Origin: Candidatus Cryptobacteroides merdigallinarum
GTDB lineage: Bacteria; Bacteroidota; Bacteroidia; Bacteroidales; UBA932
Length of the DNA stretch: 56,937 bases
NCBI GenBank assembly: GCA_017694655.1
Contig: JADIMQ010000128.1
Span: 1-56,937, forward strand
Direction: 5' to 3'
A program made the position numbers and the translations under genes. The notes below the pieces were generated by a model that saw only the letters and a list, made by a program, of their open reading frames with translations, had not been told where the DNA came from and did no database searches. Within the stretch, counting starts at the first letter, position 1, and each line of letters opens with the position of its first letter. Of this stretch, positions 7,483 through 16,244 are shown in pieces.

Positions 7483-10443
7483 TTATTCCACCTTCGTAGG
7501 CTGGGGACCGAGATAGGAGCGTTTCATCCCTCCGAAATCAATCACCACCTTCTGGAGTACCGTGCCGGCATCCCCGCATAGAATCTTCAGGGTGTGCTTG
7601 CCCGGCTTGCCGATATGGAGGGTGGTCTTGTTCACCCTGCAGTTCATCAGGACGCTCTCATACCAGATCTGGGCGTATTCTATCGAGGATGTGGAAGGGT
7701 TCATGACTGGAACCTCGTCGATGCATACCCCGTACTGGGTCTCGAGATTCGTGGCCTCATGCCCTGCATAGCCCCTGTCGGCGTTCAGGACGAAGGTCGG
7801 GAGAACGTAGGTATAGACGTCCACGGAACCCTGCTCGAAAGTATAGAAGTCGTATTCCACGAGCGGACAGTTCCTGCCGCGGGTATTCTGTTTCGGCTTC
7901 ATCGGGTCCCCGAGCTGGATGGCGGTGTTCTCAACCCCGAGGTTCGGAATCGTAATGATCTTAATATCATCGTTCTCCTTCTTCCGGTGGAAGCCGGCCG
8001 CATCGATGGAGATTACCCCGTTGTCCTGCATGTACATGCCTGAGACTTCTTCAACGGACGGCGATTCCGGGTTGAATACGGACACAAGCACCTGTGCGCT
8101 GTTGCCGTCGGCGTCCTTGATGCTGACTGAACCTTGCACACGCTCTCCGGAAGGGACTGAATCCCAGTCCACGGAAACCTCTATCCTTTCCTCCGTGGCG
8201 GTCCTGCCGGACTTCTTGTCGAGCAGTATCCAGCCGCAGTCTGCCGAAGCTGTCCAGGAAAGCTCCCCCTTACCCTTGTTGAAAACATCTATGAAATAGC
8301 TCTTTGGCAGATACTTGTTGAATGCCGGCAGGAGATGGTAGCTGCTCACTCCGTTCAGCGAACCTTCGTTCTCTGTCATTATGCCCATTTCAGGCTTTCC
8401 GGCCAGTTCCGTTGTCCGGAGTTCCGGCATCTTGAAATAGGATGAGGCGAAGCCCTGACCCATGGTCATTATATGGTCCCATTTCCCGTCCAGAAGCTTG
8501 TTGTAGCCGTCGGTTATGGTCCGCAGGCTGTCGTAGCACTCTTTCACGGTGGCGGCAAGCCCGTCCGTGGCGGCACGGTGCTGTATGGAGTACCATCTGT
8601 TCTTCTGCCCGAGAAGTACCTGCCGGTTCAGCAGCTCGCAGGCCTTTACAGGATAGTAGACGGCTTCATAGAAGCAGGCCTTGTGGCTTTCCGGCATGTC
8701 TTCCAGCAGGGCAGTGGCCTCGGATGCAATCCTTCCGTATGCGGCAAGCCGCCTCTCGGCCTCCCGGTAATTGGCGAAGGAGAAGTCAGTGTCGGAATTC
8801 CTCTCGTTGCCTATCTTGTCGGTGGTCCACTGATAGCCCCAGCCCATGAATTCCGGCTTGCGGACGAAGGCCTGGTGGTAGAATTCGTCGAAGATAGGGA
8901 CCAGGGCATCGTAATATTGCCCGCCGAGCATGCCGGCGAGCCATTCAGCCCGGTATGTGGCGGCCCGGCTGTAGTCGAAGGCATCTATGTCGTAGGCCAT
9001 GGCAAGGAAGAAGTCCACTGCGAACTCGCAGGACTTTATGTCCCCGGAGTTGAGGAGCCAGATCCTGTCCGCAGTGGCGTCGTAGGCCTTGCGGAGTTCC
9101 TCGTACATCACTGTAGGGGATGTGGTGTTCATCCACAGGTAATCGTGCGGACGTCCCAGGTACGAGGAGTGGTAGTAGACTCCCGACCTGCCGGAACGCA
9201 GCTGCTCCTTGGGGCTGCTGAGCCGTTTCATGTAGCCGTAGTTGTCGTCCGGCCATATTATGGTGACGTCGTCCGGGAGCTCCAGCCCCCTGTTGAAGAC
9301 GTCCAGGACTTCCTTGTAAGGAGTGAAAGCCTGCGGAATATCCTCCGCGTCTTTTCCGAGCACATCGGAGAGTATCTGCCTCTGGGCGTCGAGGGCCCTC
9401 TGCATTGTCTCTTTCCTGGCGTCCATGTCCCCGTCCCCGCTCATGGCCTTGTCGTGCAGCCCGCGCAGGGCCAGGGTATATACATTCTCGTAAGGGGCGG
9501 CTTCGGTCACCCGCGCTTTCAGTACGCTGTCGACCCTCTCCTTGTTGGTATTGTAGTTCCATTCCCCGTATCTGTCGGAATGCCACTCGCTTGCAGTGTT
9601 GAGGAGCAGCGGCTCGCAGTGGGAAGTGGTTATTATCACAGCGTAACGGTCCGCTATCTCCTTGTTTTCAGGAATCTGGTAGAAGGCGGTGGAGGCCTCG
9701 TGCATTGCCGGTGCGAGCATGTTTGCCTTCAGGCGCAGGATAAGCTCGCAGACCTTGTCGTAGGTCTTCGGCCCTATGTTGCCTCTTTCCTTCTCGAAAT
9801 TGTTCTTCGCCCAGCGCAGGATTCCCCAGTCCTCGTCGTTGATGAAGATGCCGCGGTACTTGACCGACGGGGTCTTCGAGTCGAAGCCGGCCACTTCCAC
9901 GGCTAACCTGTCCCTGTGCTCCACAGGTGCGTCGAGCCACCAGTACCACGGGCTCACGCCTATTTCCCGGCTTATGTCCATGAGGCCGTAGGCCGTACCC
10001 CTGCGGTCGCTGCCGGCTATCACCACCGCCTTCCTGATACCTTTGAAAGGGTTGTCGACAAGGCGGACCGCATAGCGTTCCCATCCGCCCTCGACGGAAG
10101 ATACGTCAATCTTCCCTTTCTCCGAGAGGGCGTCAATCCATGAAGAGGAGTCTATCGTCCCGGCTATTATCGCATACCTGGCACCGGCGGCAGTTTCTTC
10201 GTCCTCTGCCAGGAGCAGCTTCTGGCCGGTGACCTTTTCCACATCGGAGGCAAGGAGTTCCGCCGCGGTCCTGACTACGGCCGCGTCCTCGCTGTCGTAG
10301 CACAATACTGCCGCGTTCTTCCCGTCAGCAAGGACCACTGTTGCCTTGCCGGAGCCGTTTTCCGACAGGGTGACCTGTGCCGTGGCTGTCCCGCAGAGCA
10401 GCAGGCAGGCGGCTGCAGCTGAAATCAATCTTGATATTTTCAT
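7483..10443 (-). CDS. GH115 alpha-glucuronidase
   Basis: Predicted exported glycoside hydrolase of family 115, which removes (4-O-methyl-)glucuronic acid side chains from polymeric glycans such as xylan. 986 residues, typical for the family. Signal peptide 'MKISRLISAAAACLLLCG' ends near 'ATAQ'. Recognisable GH115 segments include 'GTAYGLMDISREIGVSPWYWW', 'KYRGIFINDEDWGILRWA', 'LILRLKANMLAPAMHE', 'ITTSHCEPLLLN' and 'WPDDNYGYMKRLS'; the C-terminal ~250 residues are beta-rich. I prefer the ATG complement at 10441-10443; an in-frame ATG nine bases upstream lies inside the 29-bp tandem repeat. Last gene of the fimbrillin-DUF1080-oxidoreductase operon, 44 bases after the oxidoreductase stop. Confidence 0.88.
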   Translation of the reverse strand: MKISRLISAAAACLLLCGTATAQVTLSENGSGKATVVLADGKNAAVLCYDSEDAAVVRTAAELLASDVEKVTGQKLLLAEDEETAAGARYAIIAGTIDSSSWIDALSEKGKIDVSSVEGGWERYAVRLVDNPFKGIRKAVVIAGSDRRGTAYGLMDISREIGVSPWYWWLDAPVEHRDRLAVEVAGFDSKTPSVKYRGIFINDEDWGILRWAKNNFEKERGNIGPKTYDKVCELILRLKANMLAPAMHEASTAFYQIPENKEIADRYAVIITTSHCEPLLLNTASEWHSDRYGEWNYNTNKERVDSVLKARVTEAAPYENVYTLALRGLHDKAMSGDGDMDARKETMQRALDAQRQILSDVLGKDAEDIPQAFTPYKEVLDVFNRGLELPDDVTIIWPDDNYGYMKRLSSPKEQLRSGRSGVYYHSSYLGRPHDYLWMNTTSPTVMYEELRKAYDATADRIWLLNSGDIKSCEFAVDFFLAMAYDIDAFDYSRAATYRAEWLAGMLGGQYYDALVPIFDEFYHQAFVRKPEFMGWGYQWTTDKIGNERNSDTDFSFANYREAERRLAAYGRIASEATALLEDMPESHKACFYEAVYYPVKACELLNRQVLLGQKNRWYSIQHRAATDGLAATVKECYDSLRTITDGYNKLLDGKWDHIMTMGQGFASSYFKMPELRTTELAGKPEMGIMTENEGSLNGVSSYHLLPAFNKYLPKSYFIDVFNKGKGELSWTASADCGWILLDKKSGRTATEERIEVSVDWDSVPSGERVQGSVSIKDADGNSAQVLVSVFNPESPSVEEVSGMYMQDNGVISIDAAGFHRKKENDDIKIITIPNLGVENTAIQLGDPMKPKQNTRGRNCPLVEYDFYTFEQGSVDVYTYVLPTFVLNADRGYAGHEATNLETQYGVCIDEVPVMNPSTSSIEYAQIWYESVLMNCRVNKTTLHIGKPGKHTLKILCGDAGTVLQKVVIDFGGMKRSYLGPQPTKVE

Positions 10444-10449
10444 AATTGT

Positions 10450-10507
10450 CATCTGATGCTATAGTTTATAATATTCTTCATCTGATACTATAGTTTATAA
10501 TATTCTC
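10450..10507. repeat. 29-bp tandem duplication over the oxidoreductase stop codon
   Basis: Units 10450-10478 and 10479-10507 are identical at 27 of 29 positions. The second unit encodes the end of the oxidoreductase (residues EYYKL and its stop); the first is a non-coding copy of that end that now forms the leader of the GH115 gene and supplies its upstream ATG. This looks like a replication-slippage duplication. Confidence 0.9.
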
Positions 10508-11927
10508 TCCAGGCTTCCCTCGGTATGGCTCCCCAGAGCAGCTGGTTTGCAAGAGGGTTGTTCGTTATCTGCTTTTTCTCCCGGTCGAACACGATGCGCT
10601 CGCCAGTCCACTGGCTTATTACACCGAGGCAGAATACCTGGCTGAGCGGTCCGGCGACGGAGAATGGTGAACGTGGCTTTTCCTTGCCGATGACGGAGAG
10701 CAGGAAGTTCGCGTAGTGGTTCGACGTGCTTTCCGGGACTTCCGGAAGCTTCCCGGCCATGTCCCTGGCCTTTTCTTCCGGGATTATGGACAGGGTGCTG
10801 CCGTGGGTCCCGCCCTTGAAGGTCAACTCCTTGGAGTATATCTCTTTTCCAGGGTTCACTTTCATCGACTCGATTTTCCCTCCTGCCACTGACGGGATGT
10901 TCGGGTCGAGTTCCGAGACACCGTATCCTGCAGGGAGTTCCGGGATGTTGTCCAGGCCGTCGTACCAGGTTATGTCCACAGCCGGCATTTCCTTCCTTTC
11001 CGGGAAATGGAACTTGAGGGTAGAGGACATCGGATAGAAGAACCTGTTGTGCCCCTTGAGGTAGAGAGGTTCCACCTCTGTCGGCAGCCCGAGCTCGAGG
11101 AATTCGTGGACGGTGTCCAGGATATGGGCTCCCCAGTCTCCGAGGACACCCATGCCCATGTCGTACCAGCACCTCCACTGTCCGTTCACATAGTCATGGT
11201 TGTAGGCGTGTTCCTGTATGCCGCAGAGCCAGGTATCCCAGTCGAGTGTGGACGGGACAGGCTCTGCTGCCGGGTATGAGCTTATCGCCGGGTCCCAGCC
11301 ATGCCAGCGGCGCGGGTTGTTCATGTGGGCGGTCACTGCGGTCACATCCCTGATGATGCCAGCTTCTTTCCAGGCCTTGAACTGGAAGTAGTTGGCTTCG
11401 GAATGCCCCTGGTTCCCCATCTGGGTCACGACCCCGTATTTCTTCTCGGCCTCCATCAGCAGCTCGCATTCATAGAATGTCCTGGCGAGCGGCTTTTCCA
11501 CATAGACGTGAATCCCTTCCCGCATGGCTGCCATGCAGATAGGGAAGTGGCTGTGGTCCGGAGTCGCCACCATGACGGCATCTATCTCCGGAGACATCTT
11601 GGCGAACATCTCGCGGAAGTCCCGGAACTGCGGGACACCGGGGCACAGCGACATTACTTCCCGTGTATGCTTGGCCCCCATGTCCGTGTCGCAGAGCGCG
11701 ACTATGTTGCACAGTCCTGTGGCCATGAGCTGTTTGGAAACCTCGTTTCCCCTGTTGCCTATGCCGATGAGCGCAAGGTTCACCTTGTCATTTGCCCCTA
11801 CTGTCCTGGGGCCTGCAGTCCTTTTTCCGTTGCTGCACGCGGCCAGGGAAGGCATCAGGAGGGCTGCGCTTCCTGCCACGGCCGCTGTCTGCAGGAAGCT
11901 CCTGCGTGATATTTTCTTGTCAGACAT
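10488..11927 (-). CDS. TAT-exported Gfo/Idh/MocA family oxidoreductase
   Basis: 479-residue NAD(P)-dependent sugar oxidoreductase. The N-terminus is a twin-arginine signal ('SRRSFLQTAA') followed by 'SLAAC' (Cys31), so it is probably a TAT-exported lipoprotein. The Rossmann loop 'LALIGIGNRGNEV' and the family motif 'EKPLAR' with its conserved lysine are present. Exported members next to DUF1080 proteins are known from pathways that oxidise glycosides at C3 to 3-keto intermediates. Its start follows the DUF1080 stop by a single base (TAG-T-ATG), indicating translational coupling. Confidence 0.87.
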   Translation of the reverse strand: MSDKKISRRSFLQTAAVAGSAALLMPSLAACSNGKRTAGPRTVGANDKVNLALIGIGNRGNEVSKQLMATGLCNIVALCDTDMGAKHTREVMSLCPGVPQFRDFREMFAKMSPEIDAVMVATPDHSHFPICMAAMREGIHVYVEKPLARTFYECELLMEAEKKYGVVTQMGNQGHSEANYFQFKAWKEAGIIRDVTAVTAHMNNPRRWHGWDPAISSYPAAEPVPSTLDWDTWLCGIQEHAYNHDYVNGQWRCWYDMGMGVLGDWGAHILDTVHEFLELGLPTEVEPLYLKGHNRFFYPMSSTLKFHFPERKEMPAVDITWYDGLDNIPELPAGYGVSELDPNIPSVAGGKIESMKVNPGKEIYSKELTFKGGTHGSTLSIIPEEKARDMAGKLPEVPESTSNHYANFLLSVIGKEKPRSPFSVAGPLSQVFCLGVISQWTGERIVFDREKKQITNNPLANQLLWGAIPREAWREYYKL

Positions 11928-11928
11928 A

Positions 11929-13266
11929 CTACAGTTCCTTGATTTTTATGTTTTTGTACATTACTTCATTCCCGTGGTCCTGGATAAGGATGTGCCCGCT
12001 TTCGAAGTTGCCGAAGTTTACCCAGTTCCTGTATTTGCTATAGGCCACCAGGGCGTTGAACATCTGCGTGTTCCTTTCATATTCGAGAAGTTTGGTCCCG
12101 TTGAGCCAGTGCTCGACGTGATTTCCCTTCACGACGATGACTGCATTGTTGAAGAATCCGCTGCGGAAAGGCTTGTCGGCAGGGGCAGGGATGAGGTCGT
12201 AAAGAGAGCCGAGGGTACGGTTGCCCTTTACACCGAGCTTTGCGTCGGGATGCCTGAGGTCGTCGAGAATCTGGTATTCGCAGCCTATGGCGGAACCGGC
12301 GTTGGCGTTGTTTACGTCAGGGTTGACGAAGTATTTGATACCGCTGTTGGCTCCTTCGGTAATCTTGAAGTCTACAGAAAGTATGAAGTCGGTATATTTT
12401 TCCGTGGTGATGATGTCTCCGCCGTTGCCGGATTCCGCCCCGTCAGCCGCTTCCACCACGAGTATTCCGTCCTCTATGTGCCAGCCCTTTGCCGGGAATT
12501 CCGGTTTGTTGTGGCTCCTCCATCCCTTGGTGGTCTTGCCGTCCCAGAGCAGTTTCCAGCCTTCGGCGGCCTCCCGTTCTGAAATGGTATTCGGGATGCA
12601 GTTGTGCTGGGCAATGCCGGTTTCCGGCAGGATTTCGTATTCGAGGCCTTCCGTCATGATTCGTATGTCTTTCCAGCAGACCTTTTTCCCGGCCATGGCC
12701 TCGTTTTTCCCGATGGAGTGTACCTGGAGGGCGATGAATCCGGAAGCATTCTGTGCATCAAGCACATCGGCTGCCGGGACTCCGTTTATCCATGTGCGGA
12801 GTCTGTTGCCGACAGCTTCGATGCGTACCTTGTTCCAGTCTCCGTGGCGGAATGCTGCCTGGGCCTCATGGTTGCACGTGAGGGGATACAGCCATCCGAG
12901 CCTTGCTTCGTCATAGATACCTGCGGACCATGCCCTCTCGGAAGGGTCGATTTCGCACTGGTATCCGTAGACCCTGCCTTTTTCATTGGTGTGGCTGCGG
13001 AACTGTACTCCGGAGTTCAGTCCTTCGTCCACCTTGAAAAGGTACTCAAGGATGAAGTCTCCATATTCCTTTTCCGTCCGCAGGAATGTATTTGGGGTCC
13101 CGGTCTTGCTGATGCCGACTATGGCCCCGTCGGTGATTTCATATACGGCGTCGCCGCCGGCTTTTTCCCAGCCTTTGAAGTTTTTGCCGTTGAACAGGCT
13201 CTGCCATTGAGCTTGCGCCCCGAATGCGAAGCCCATGGAAATGATTACAAGTAGTAATTTTTTCAT
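11929..13266 (-). CDS. Tandem DUF1080 protein (3-keto-glycoside hydrolase-like)
   Basis: 445-residue exported protein with two DUF1080 (concanavalin-like) domains, about residues 20-200 ('[15 protein letters not shown]') and 220-445 ('[15 protein letters not shown]'). I use the ATG complement at 13264-13266, giving signal peptide '[20 protein letters not shown]' rather than the 11-residue longer track ORF. DUF1080 enzymes include hydrolases or lyases acting on 3-keto-glycosides; the adjacent oxidoreductase supports that role. A two-domain arrangement could pair a catalytic with a binding domain (inference). Same operon as the fimbrillin-like gene, 40 bases downstream of it. Confidence 0.82.
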   Translation of the reverse strand: MKKLLLVIISMGFAFGAQAQWQSLFNGKNFKGWEKAGGDAVYEITDGAIVGISKTGTPNTFLRTEKEYGDFILEYLFKVDEGLNSGVQFRSHTNEKGRVYGYQCEIDPSERAWSAGIYDEARLGWLYPLTCNHEAQAAFRHGDWNKVRIEAVGNRLRTWINGVPAADVLDAQNASGFIALQVHSIGKNEAMAGKKVCWKDIRIMTEGLEYEILPETGIAQHNCIPNTISEREAAEGWKLLWDGKTTKGWRSHNKPEFPAKGWHIEDGILVVEAADGAESGNGGDIITTEKYTDFILSVDFKITEGANSGIKYFVNPDVNNANAGSAIGCEYQILDDLRHPDAKLGVKGNRTLGSLYDLIPAPADKPFRSGFFNNAVIVVKGNHVEHWLNGTKLLEYERNTQMFNALVAYSKYRNWVNFGNFESGHILIQDHGNEVMYKNIKIKEL

Positions 13267-13306
13267 GTTATCTGTGATTATCCTGGTATGTAGTGCCAAT
13301 TATATG

Positions 13307-14962
13307 TCAGAATGCGAGGATGGGACGGACTGCATACGCACCATCCTTGTTCTGCCAGTTCGCATCCCCGAAACTCATGCTCGTCGGTATGGCCACATAT
13401 ACCCCGTAGGCCTGCAGCGGCTGGTTGCCGTATTCTGTCGACGTCCATACGTACGTCAGTGGGGACGGGATCCAGCCGATATAATCCCGGGCAGGGTCGC
13501 TTTCTGGGATACTTTCCTTGACTTTCTGGATTTGTCCGGTCAGGAACTCCTGGTTTTCACACAGGAATGATACCTGCCCGGCGGAAGGCAGGAACCATCC
13601 GCTACTTCCGGACGGGGCTGCGAACCGTGTCTGCCACCCGTAGTCACCGGTAGGGTTACCGTCCTGGTCGACAGTTCTTTGTCCGTATGTCTCTGCAGCG
13701 AGAGCTGCCGGGAAGAATGTCATCGGGAAATTATCCGGATACCGGTCAGAGAAGGCATGTATCTGGCAGGAGTTGTAATACCCGTTCCAGTCTGTCTTGT
13801 CAACACTTGTTCCCTGGCTCAAGGTAGGGTTTTCGCCTATGACCACCCGTTCCCGGGCCCACTTCAGGCTTCCGGACGCACCGTTCTGTGCATCCGTGAG
13901 TGCCATTACATACCCGTGTATACCATCCCCGGGTACAGGCCTGTCCGCTGCGATGGCCTTTGTGTAGTCGGAAAGGTTGTCCTGTTCATGCCGGCCTGTA
14001 TGGAATACTACGCCTATTACCTGCGTCTCCTCATCCATGGTGGATGCGGCTGTCTGTGGTATTACATAGCCGTTCCCGTCCTTGTCCCTGCAGTAGTAGT
14101 CTCCTGCCGTAAGTGTGCAGTTGGTGGTTGATGATATCCCGAAGGTTCCGTAAGTCCCTGCGGCGTTGTTCCCGGCCTGTACTGTCCTGCTCCGGTCTTC
14201 CCCGAAGGAAAGCTGGATTTCAGTCACGCCGCCGGGCTTGACTATGCAGATGTATTTTCCGTTGTACGCCATCGGTTTTACACCGGAAAATTCCGGGGTG
14301 TAGGTGACGGTATAGTCAGGGATTGACTCTTCTCTGAAGTCGTATATATCCTGCGGCTTTGTTATGACAGCCAGGGCCATCGTGTGCCCGAGTATGAATG
14401 AAACCTGTACGGTGTTGTCATCTGCCTCGGAGGCTGTGCCTTCGGCAATCATCAGGTCCGATGTTGTGAAGCCGTCTCTGCTGCTCTGGTCCCCGGCAGG
14501 TGTCCAGGACGATACGAGTCTTGCAAAGAACTCTTTTGCCGAGGCCCCTTCTCCGACACCGGATTCTGTCTTGTCTGACATATGTATGTCTTCCAGATAA
14601 GGATAGTAGATGAAATATCTGCTACCTTCTTCAAAAACCGGTTCTTCTCCGCTTGCGGCATTCCACTCAAGGGTTCCGCCGGAAGTCGAGGCCGAAATTT
14701 TCAGGTTGGTACCGGATATGCTGCCGTCTTTGATTATATAGAGGCCGCAGGCGTCGCCTTCGGAAAATTCCGGTATTGCCACAGTACCGTCCGCTTCATC
14801 ATTTCCGTCAGGGATGAATCCTTCTGCCGATATTGAGATGGAGATTGCCTGAGGTTCAGGAGAAGGTCCCGGCTCCTGCCCTGGTGCGGTGACGGTGTCT
14901 GTTTTCCTGCAGGCTATGGCTGCAACGGAAAGTGCTAGGATGAGGGTTGTAGTCTTTTTCAT
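13307..14962 (-). CDS. Fimbrillin-family (Mfa-like) lipoprotein
   Basis: 551-residue lipoprotein; lipobox 'AAIAC' near residue 18. Residues ~40-300 match the Mfa1/FimA-like fimbrillin pattern: 'ISISISAEGF', 'FSEGDACGLYI', 'SRYFIYYPYL' and a 'FILGHTMALAVI' segment. The last ~150 residues ('SGWFLPSAGQVSFL', 'YVWTSTEY', 'YAVRPILAF') resemble the DUF1566/paralogous C-terminal domain of other Bacteroidota surface lipoproteins. It is the first gene of a CAZyme operon with a predicted HTCS operator, so it may be a glycan-binding surface protein rather than a pilin. No adjacent fimbrial assembly genes are seen. Confidence 0.78.
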   Translation of the reverse strand: MKKTTTLILALSVAAIACRKTDTVTAPGQEPGPSPEPQAISISISAEGFIPDGNDEADGTVAIPEFSEGDACGLYIIKDGSISGTNLKISASTSGGTLEWNAASGEEPVFEEGSRYFIYYPYLEDIHMSDKTESGVGEGASAKEFFARLVSSWTPAGDQSSRDGFTTSDLMIAEGTASEADDNTVQVSFILGHTMALAVITKPQDIYDFREESIPDYTVTYTPEFSGVKPMAYNGKYICIVKPGGVTEIQLSFGEDRSRTVQAGNNAAGTYGTFGISSTTNCTLTAGDYYCRDKDGNGYVIPQTAASTMDEETQVIGVVFHTGRHEQDNLSDYTKAIAADRPVPGDGIHGYVMALTDAQNGASGSLKWARERVVIGENPTLSQGTSVDKTDWNGYYNSCQIHAFSDRYPDNFPMTFFPAALAAETYGQRTVDQDGNPTGDYGWQTRFAAPSGSSGWFLPSAGQVSFLCENQEFLTGQIQKVKESIPESDPARDYIGWIPSPLTYVWTSTEYGNQPLQAYGVYVAIPTSMSFGDANWQNKDGAYAVRPILAF

Positions 14963-15000
14963 TCTACGGTATTGTCAGTGTATAATTATGTAACCTCAAA

Positions 15001-15008
15001 TAAAGGTA
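15001..15008 (-). promoter_or_regulatory. Predicted -7 box of the fimbrillin-GH115 operon
   Basis: Minus-strand TACCTTTA matches TAnnTTTG at seven of eight positions and lies 39 bases before the fimbrillin start codon. It sits in a context (GGCATT then CCTTTA) that resembles the predicted PUL promoter at 30410 (GGCATT then CCTTTG). Confidence 0.45.
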
Positions 15009-15036
15009 AAAATGCCGGACCTGTATTGTACAATCA

Positions 15037-15064
15037 TCTCAAATAATAGCAGAATCTTCTCATA
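15037..15064 (-). promoter_or_regulatory. Operator-like direct repeat, second copy of PUL operator
   Basis: Half-sites tctcaaa (15037-15043) and tctcata (15058-15064) are spaced 21 bp start to start. The 30-base stretch from 15037 matches 23 of 30 bases with that from 30450 in front of the PUL, at nearly the same distance from the start codon (75 versus 72 bases). This suggests binding of the same AraC-type HTCS output domain. Confidence 0.6.
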
Positions 15065-15185
15065 TCGCTGTCTGGACCGCAAAAAAATGGTAAAAAGGAG
15101 CAATTCGTGAGGTTTTTCTCTTTTTTAAAGCTTATTTCGGGAAAATGTGTCTTATTTGCTGCCGGAAATTTTTCATTCAGATATT

Positions 15186-16064
15186 ATGGAGCAGCCGGCA
15201 ATCATTGTGCAGAGATATGTTGACATCCTTTCGGACGCTGGGTTCAAAGCCGTGTTCGGCGATCACAGGAACAAGGATGTCCTTATTGACCTCATCAATG
15301 TCCTGCTTCCGGAAAGCAGGAGCGTGAAGGACATCTCCTATGCCACCACGGAAATCCCGGGGTTTAGCCTCTCGAACAAGAGTGTGCGGCTGGACCTGCG
15401 GTGCACCGGGGATGAAGGGTCGGAGTTCATAGTGGAGATGCAGTGCTACAGGCAGGAGAACCTGTTCAGGAGATGTGTGCTGTATTCTTCCCTGGTTTAT
15501 TCTTCCGGCAGCAGGAAAGGCGACAGGCAGGAGTATGAGCTTCCCCCGGTTTATTTTATCTGCCTGTTGAGCGGAGATGCCGAGATTTCCGGCAGGACGG
15601 GGCAGGAATGGGAAGAGCATGTGGTGACGGAGTACACTTTCAGGGAAAAAGCCATGGGCGATGTTCCGGATGAGACAATTTCTTGTATCTTTGTAGAGTT
15701 GAACAGGTTCAGGAAGCCTCTCGAGGACTGTGGGACACTGGTTGATAAATGGTGCTATGCCCTGAAGCACATCGGGACTCTGGACAGGCTTCCGGAGGAC
15801 CTTCGGGTAGAGGCGCTCGAGAGGTTGTTCCGGGCGTGCGAGATATCGAAATTCGACAAGGCGCAGAAACTAAGCTACGAGAAGAATATGATAACGGAAC
15901 GCGACTATTACAACATCATCAACACCGCGAAGAAAGACGGTATCCGGGCCGGCCTGCAGGAAGGGAAGGCTGAAGTTGCCGGAGCGATGAAAAGGATGGG
16001 CATCCCGGTGGAGACAATAATGCAGGCCACAGGACTTCCGCGCGAGGAGATAGAGCGGATATAG
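15186..16064 (+). CDS. PD-(D/E)XK nuclease family protein (Rpn/transposase-like)
   Basis: 292-residue member of the Rpn/PDDEXK_2 group, often annotated as 'nuclease family transposase'; members are recombination-promoting DNA endonucleases. I start at ATG 15186 ('MEQPAIIVQRYVD'); the track start is a weaker upstream GTG. The nuclease core shows Asp70 in 'SVRLDLRC' and Glu84/Gln86 in 'EFIVEMQ', the D...ExQ form typical of this family. The C-terminus is helical and ends in a short 'GLPREEIERI' tail seen in many paralogues. It stands alone between two minus-strand operons, flanked by a strong terminator pair downstream. These genes are frequently multi-copy and mobile within genomes. Confidence 0.85.
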   Translation: MEQPAIIVQRYVDILSDAGFKAVFGDHRNKDVLIDLINVLLPESRSVKDISYATTEIPGFSLSNKSVRLDLRCTGDEGSEFIVEMQCYRQENLFRRCVLYSSLVYSSGSRKGDRQEYELPPVYFICLLSGDAEISGRTGQEWEEHVVTEYTFREKAMGDVPDETISCIFVELNRFRKPLEDCGTLVDKWCYALKHIGTLDRLPEDLRVEALERLFRACEISKFDKAQKLSYEKNMITERDYYNIINTAKKDGIRAGLQEGKAEVAGAMKRMGIPVETIMQATGLPREEIERI

Positions 16065-16094
16065 CTGTAGCCTGTGCCGGTGGTATAAAGTGTA

Positions 16095-16134
16095 AGGGGT
16101 GCCCGGAAGACCGTCCATGGTCACGGGCACCCCT
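16095..16134. terminator. Hairpin after the PDDEXK gene
   Basis: An 11-bp perfect stem (aggggtgcccg 16095-16105 with 16124-16134) carries an inner gacc/ggtc stem. It lies 31 bases after the nuclease stop codon, between convergent genes. There is no strong T-tract. Confidence 0.6.
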
Positions 16135-16160
16135 GTGCTATGTCAGCCAGCTATATGAAG

Positions 16161-16190
16161 GAGGGGCGGGAATCGCAGGTCCCGCCCCTC
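16161..16190. terminator. GC-rich hairpin between convergent genes
   Basis: An 11-bp perfect stem (gaggggcggga 16161-16171 with 16180-16190) with an 8-base loop is followed on the plus strand by tcttgt. Its position between the nuclease and the last PUL gene suggests bidirectional termination, and it may mark the end of the PUL transcript. Confidence 0.6.
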
Positions 16191-16244
16191 TCTTGTGGAT
16201 TTACATTGATGGAATCCGGCAGGGTCCATCAGTGTGTTGTTATG

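Noticed and set aside
10450-10507. Possible CRISPR-like repeat
   Set aside because: Only two units with no spacer; it is a tandem duplication.
16095-16190. Two hairpins considered as attachment or integration sites of the nuclease gene
   Set aside because: The stems differ in sequence and there is no matching repeat on the other side of the gene; terminators are the simpler reading.
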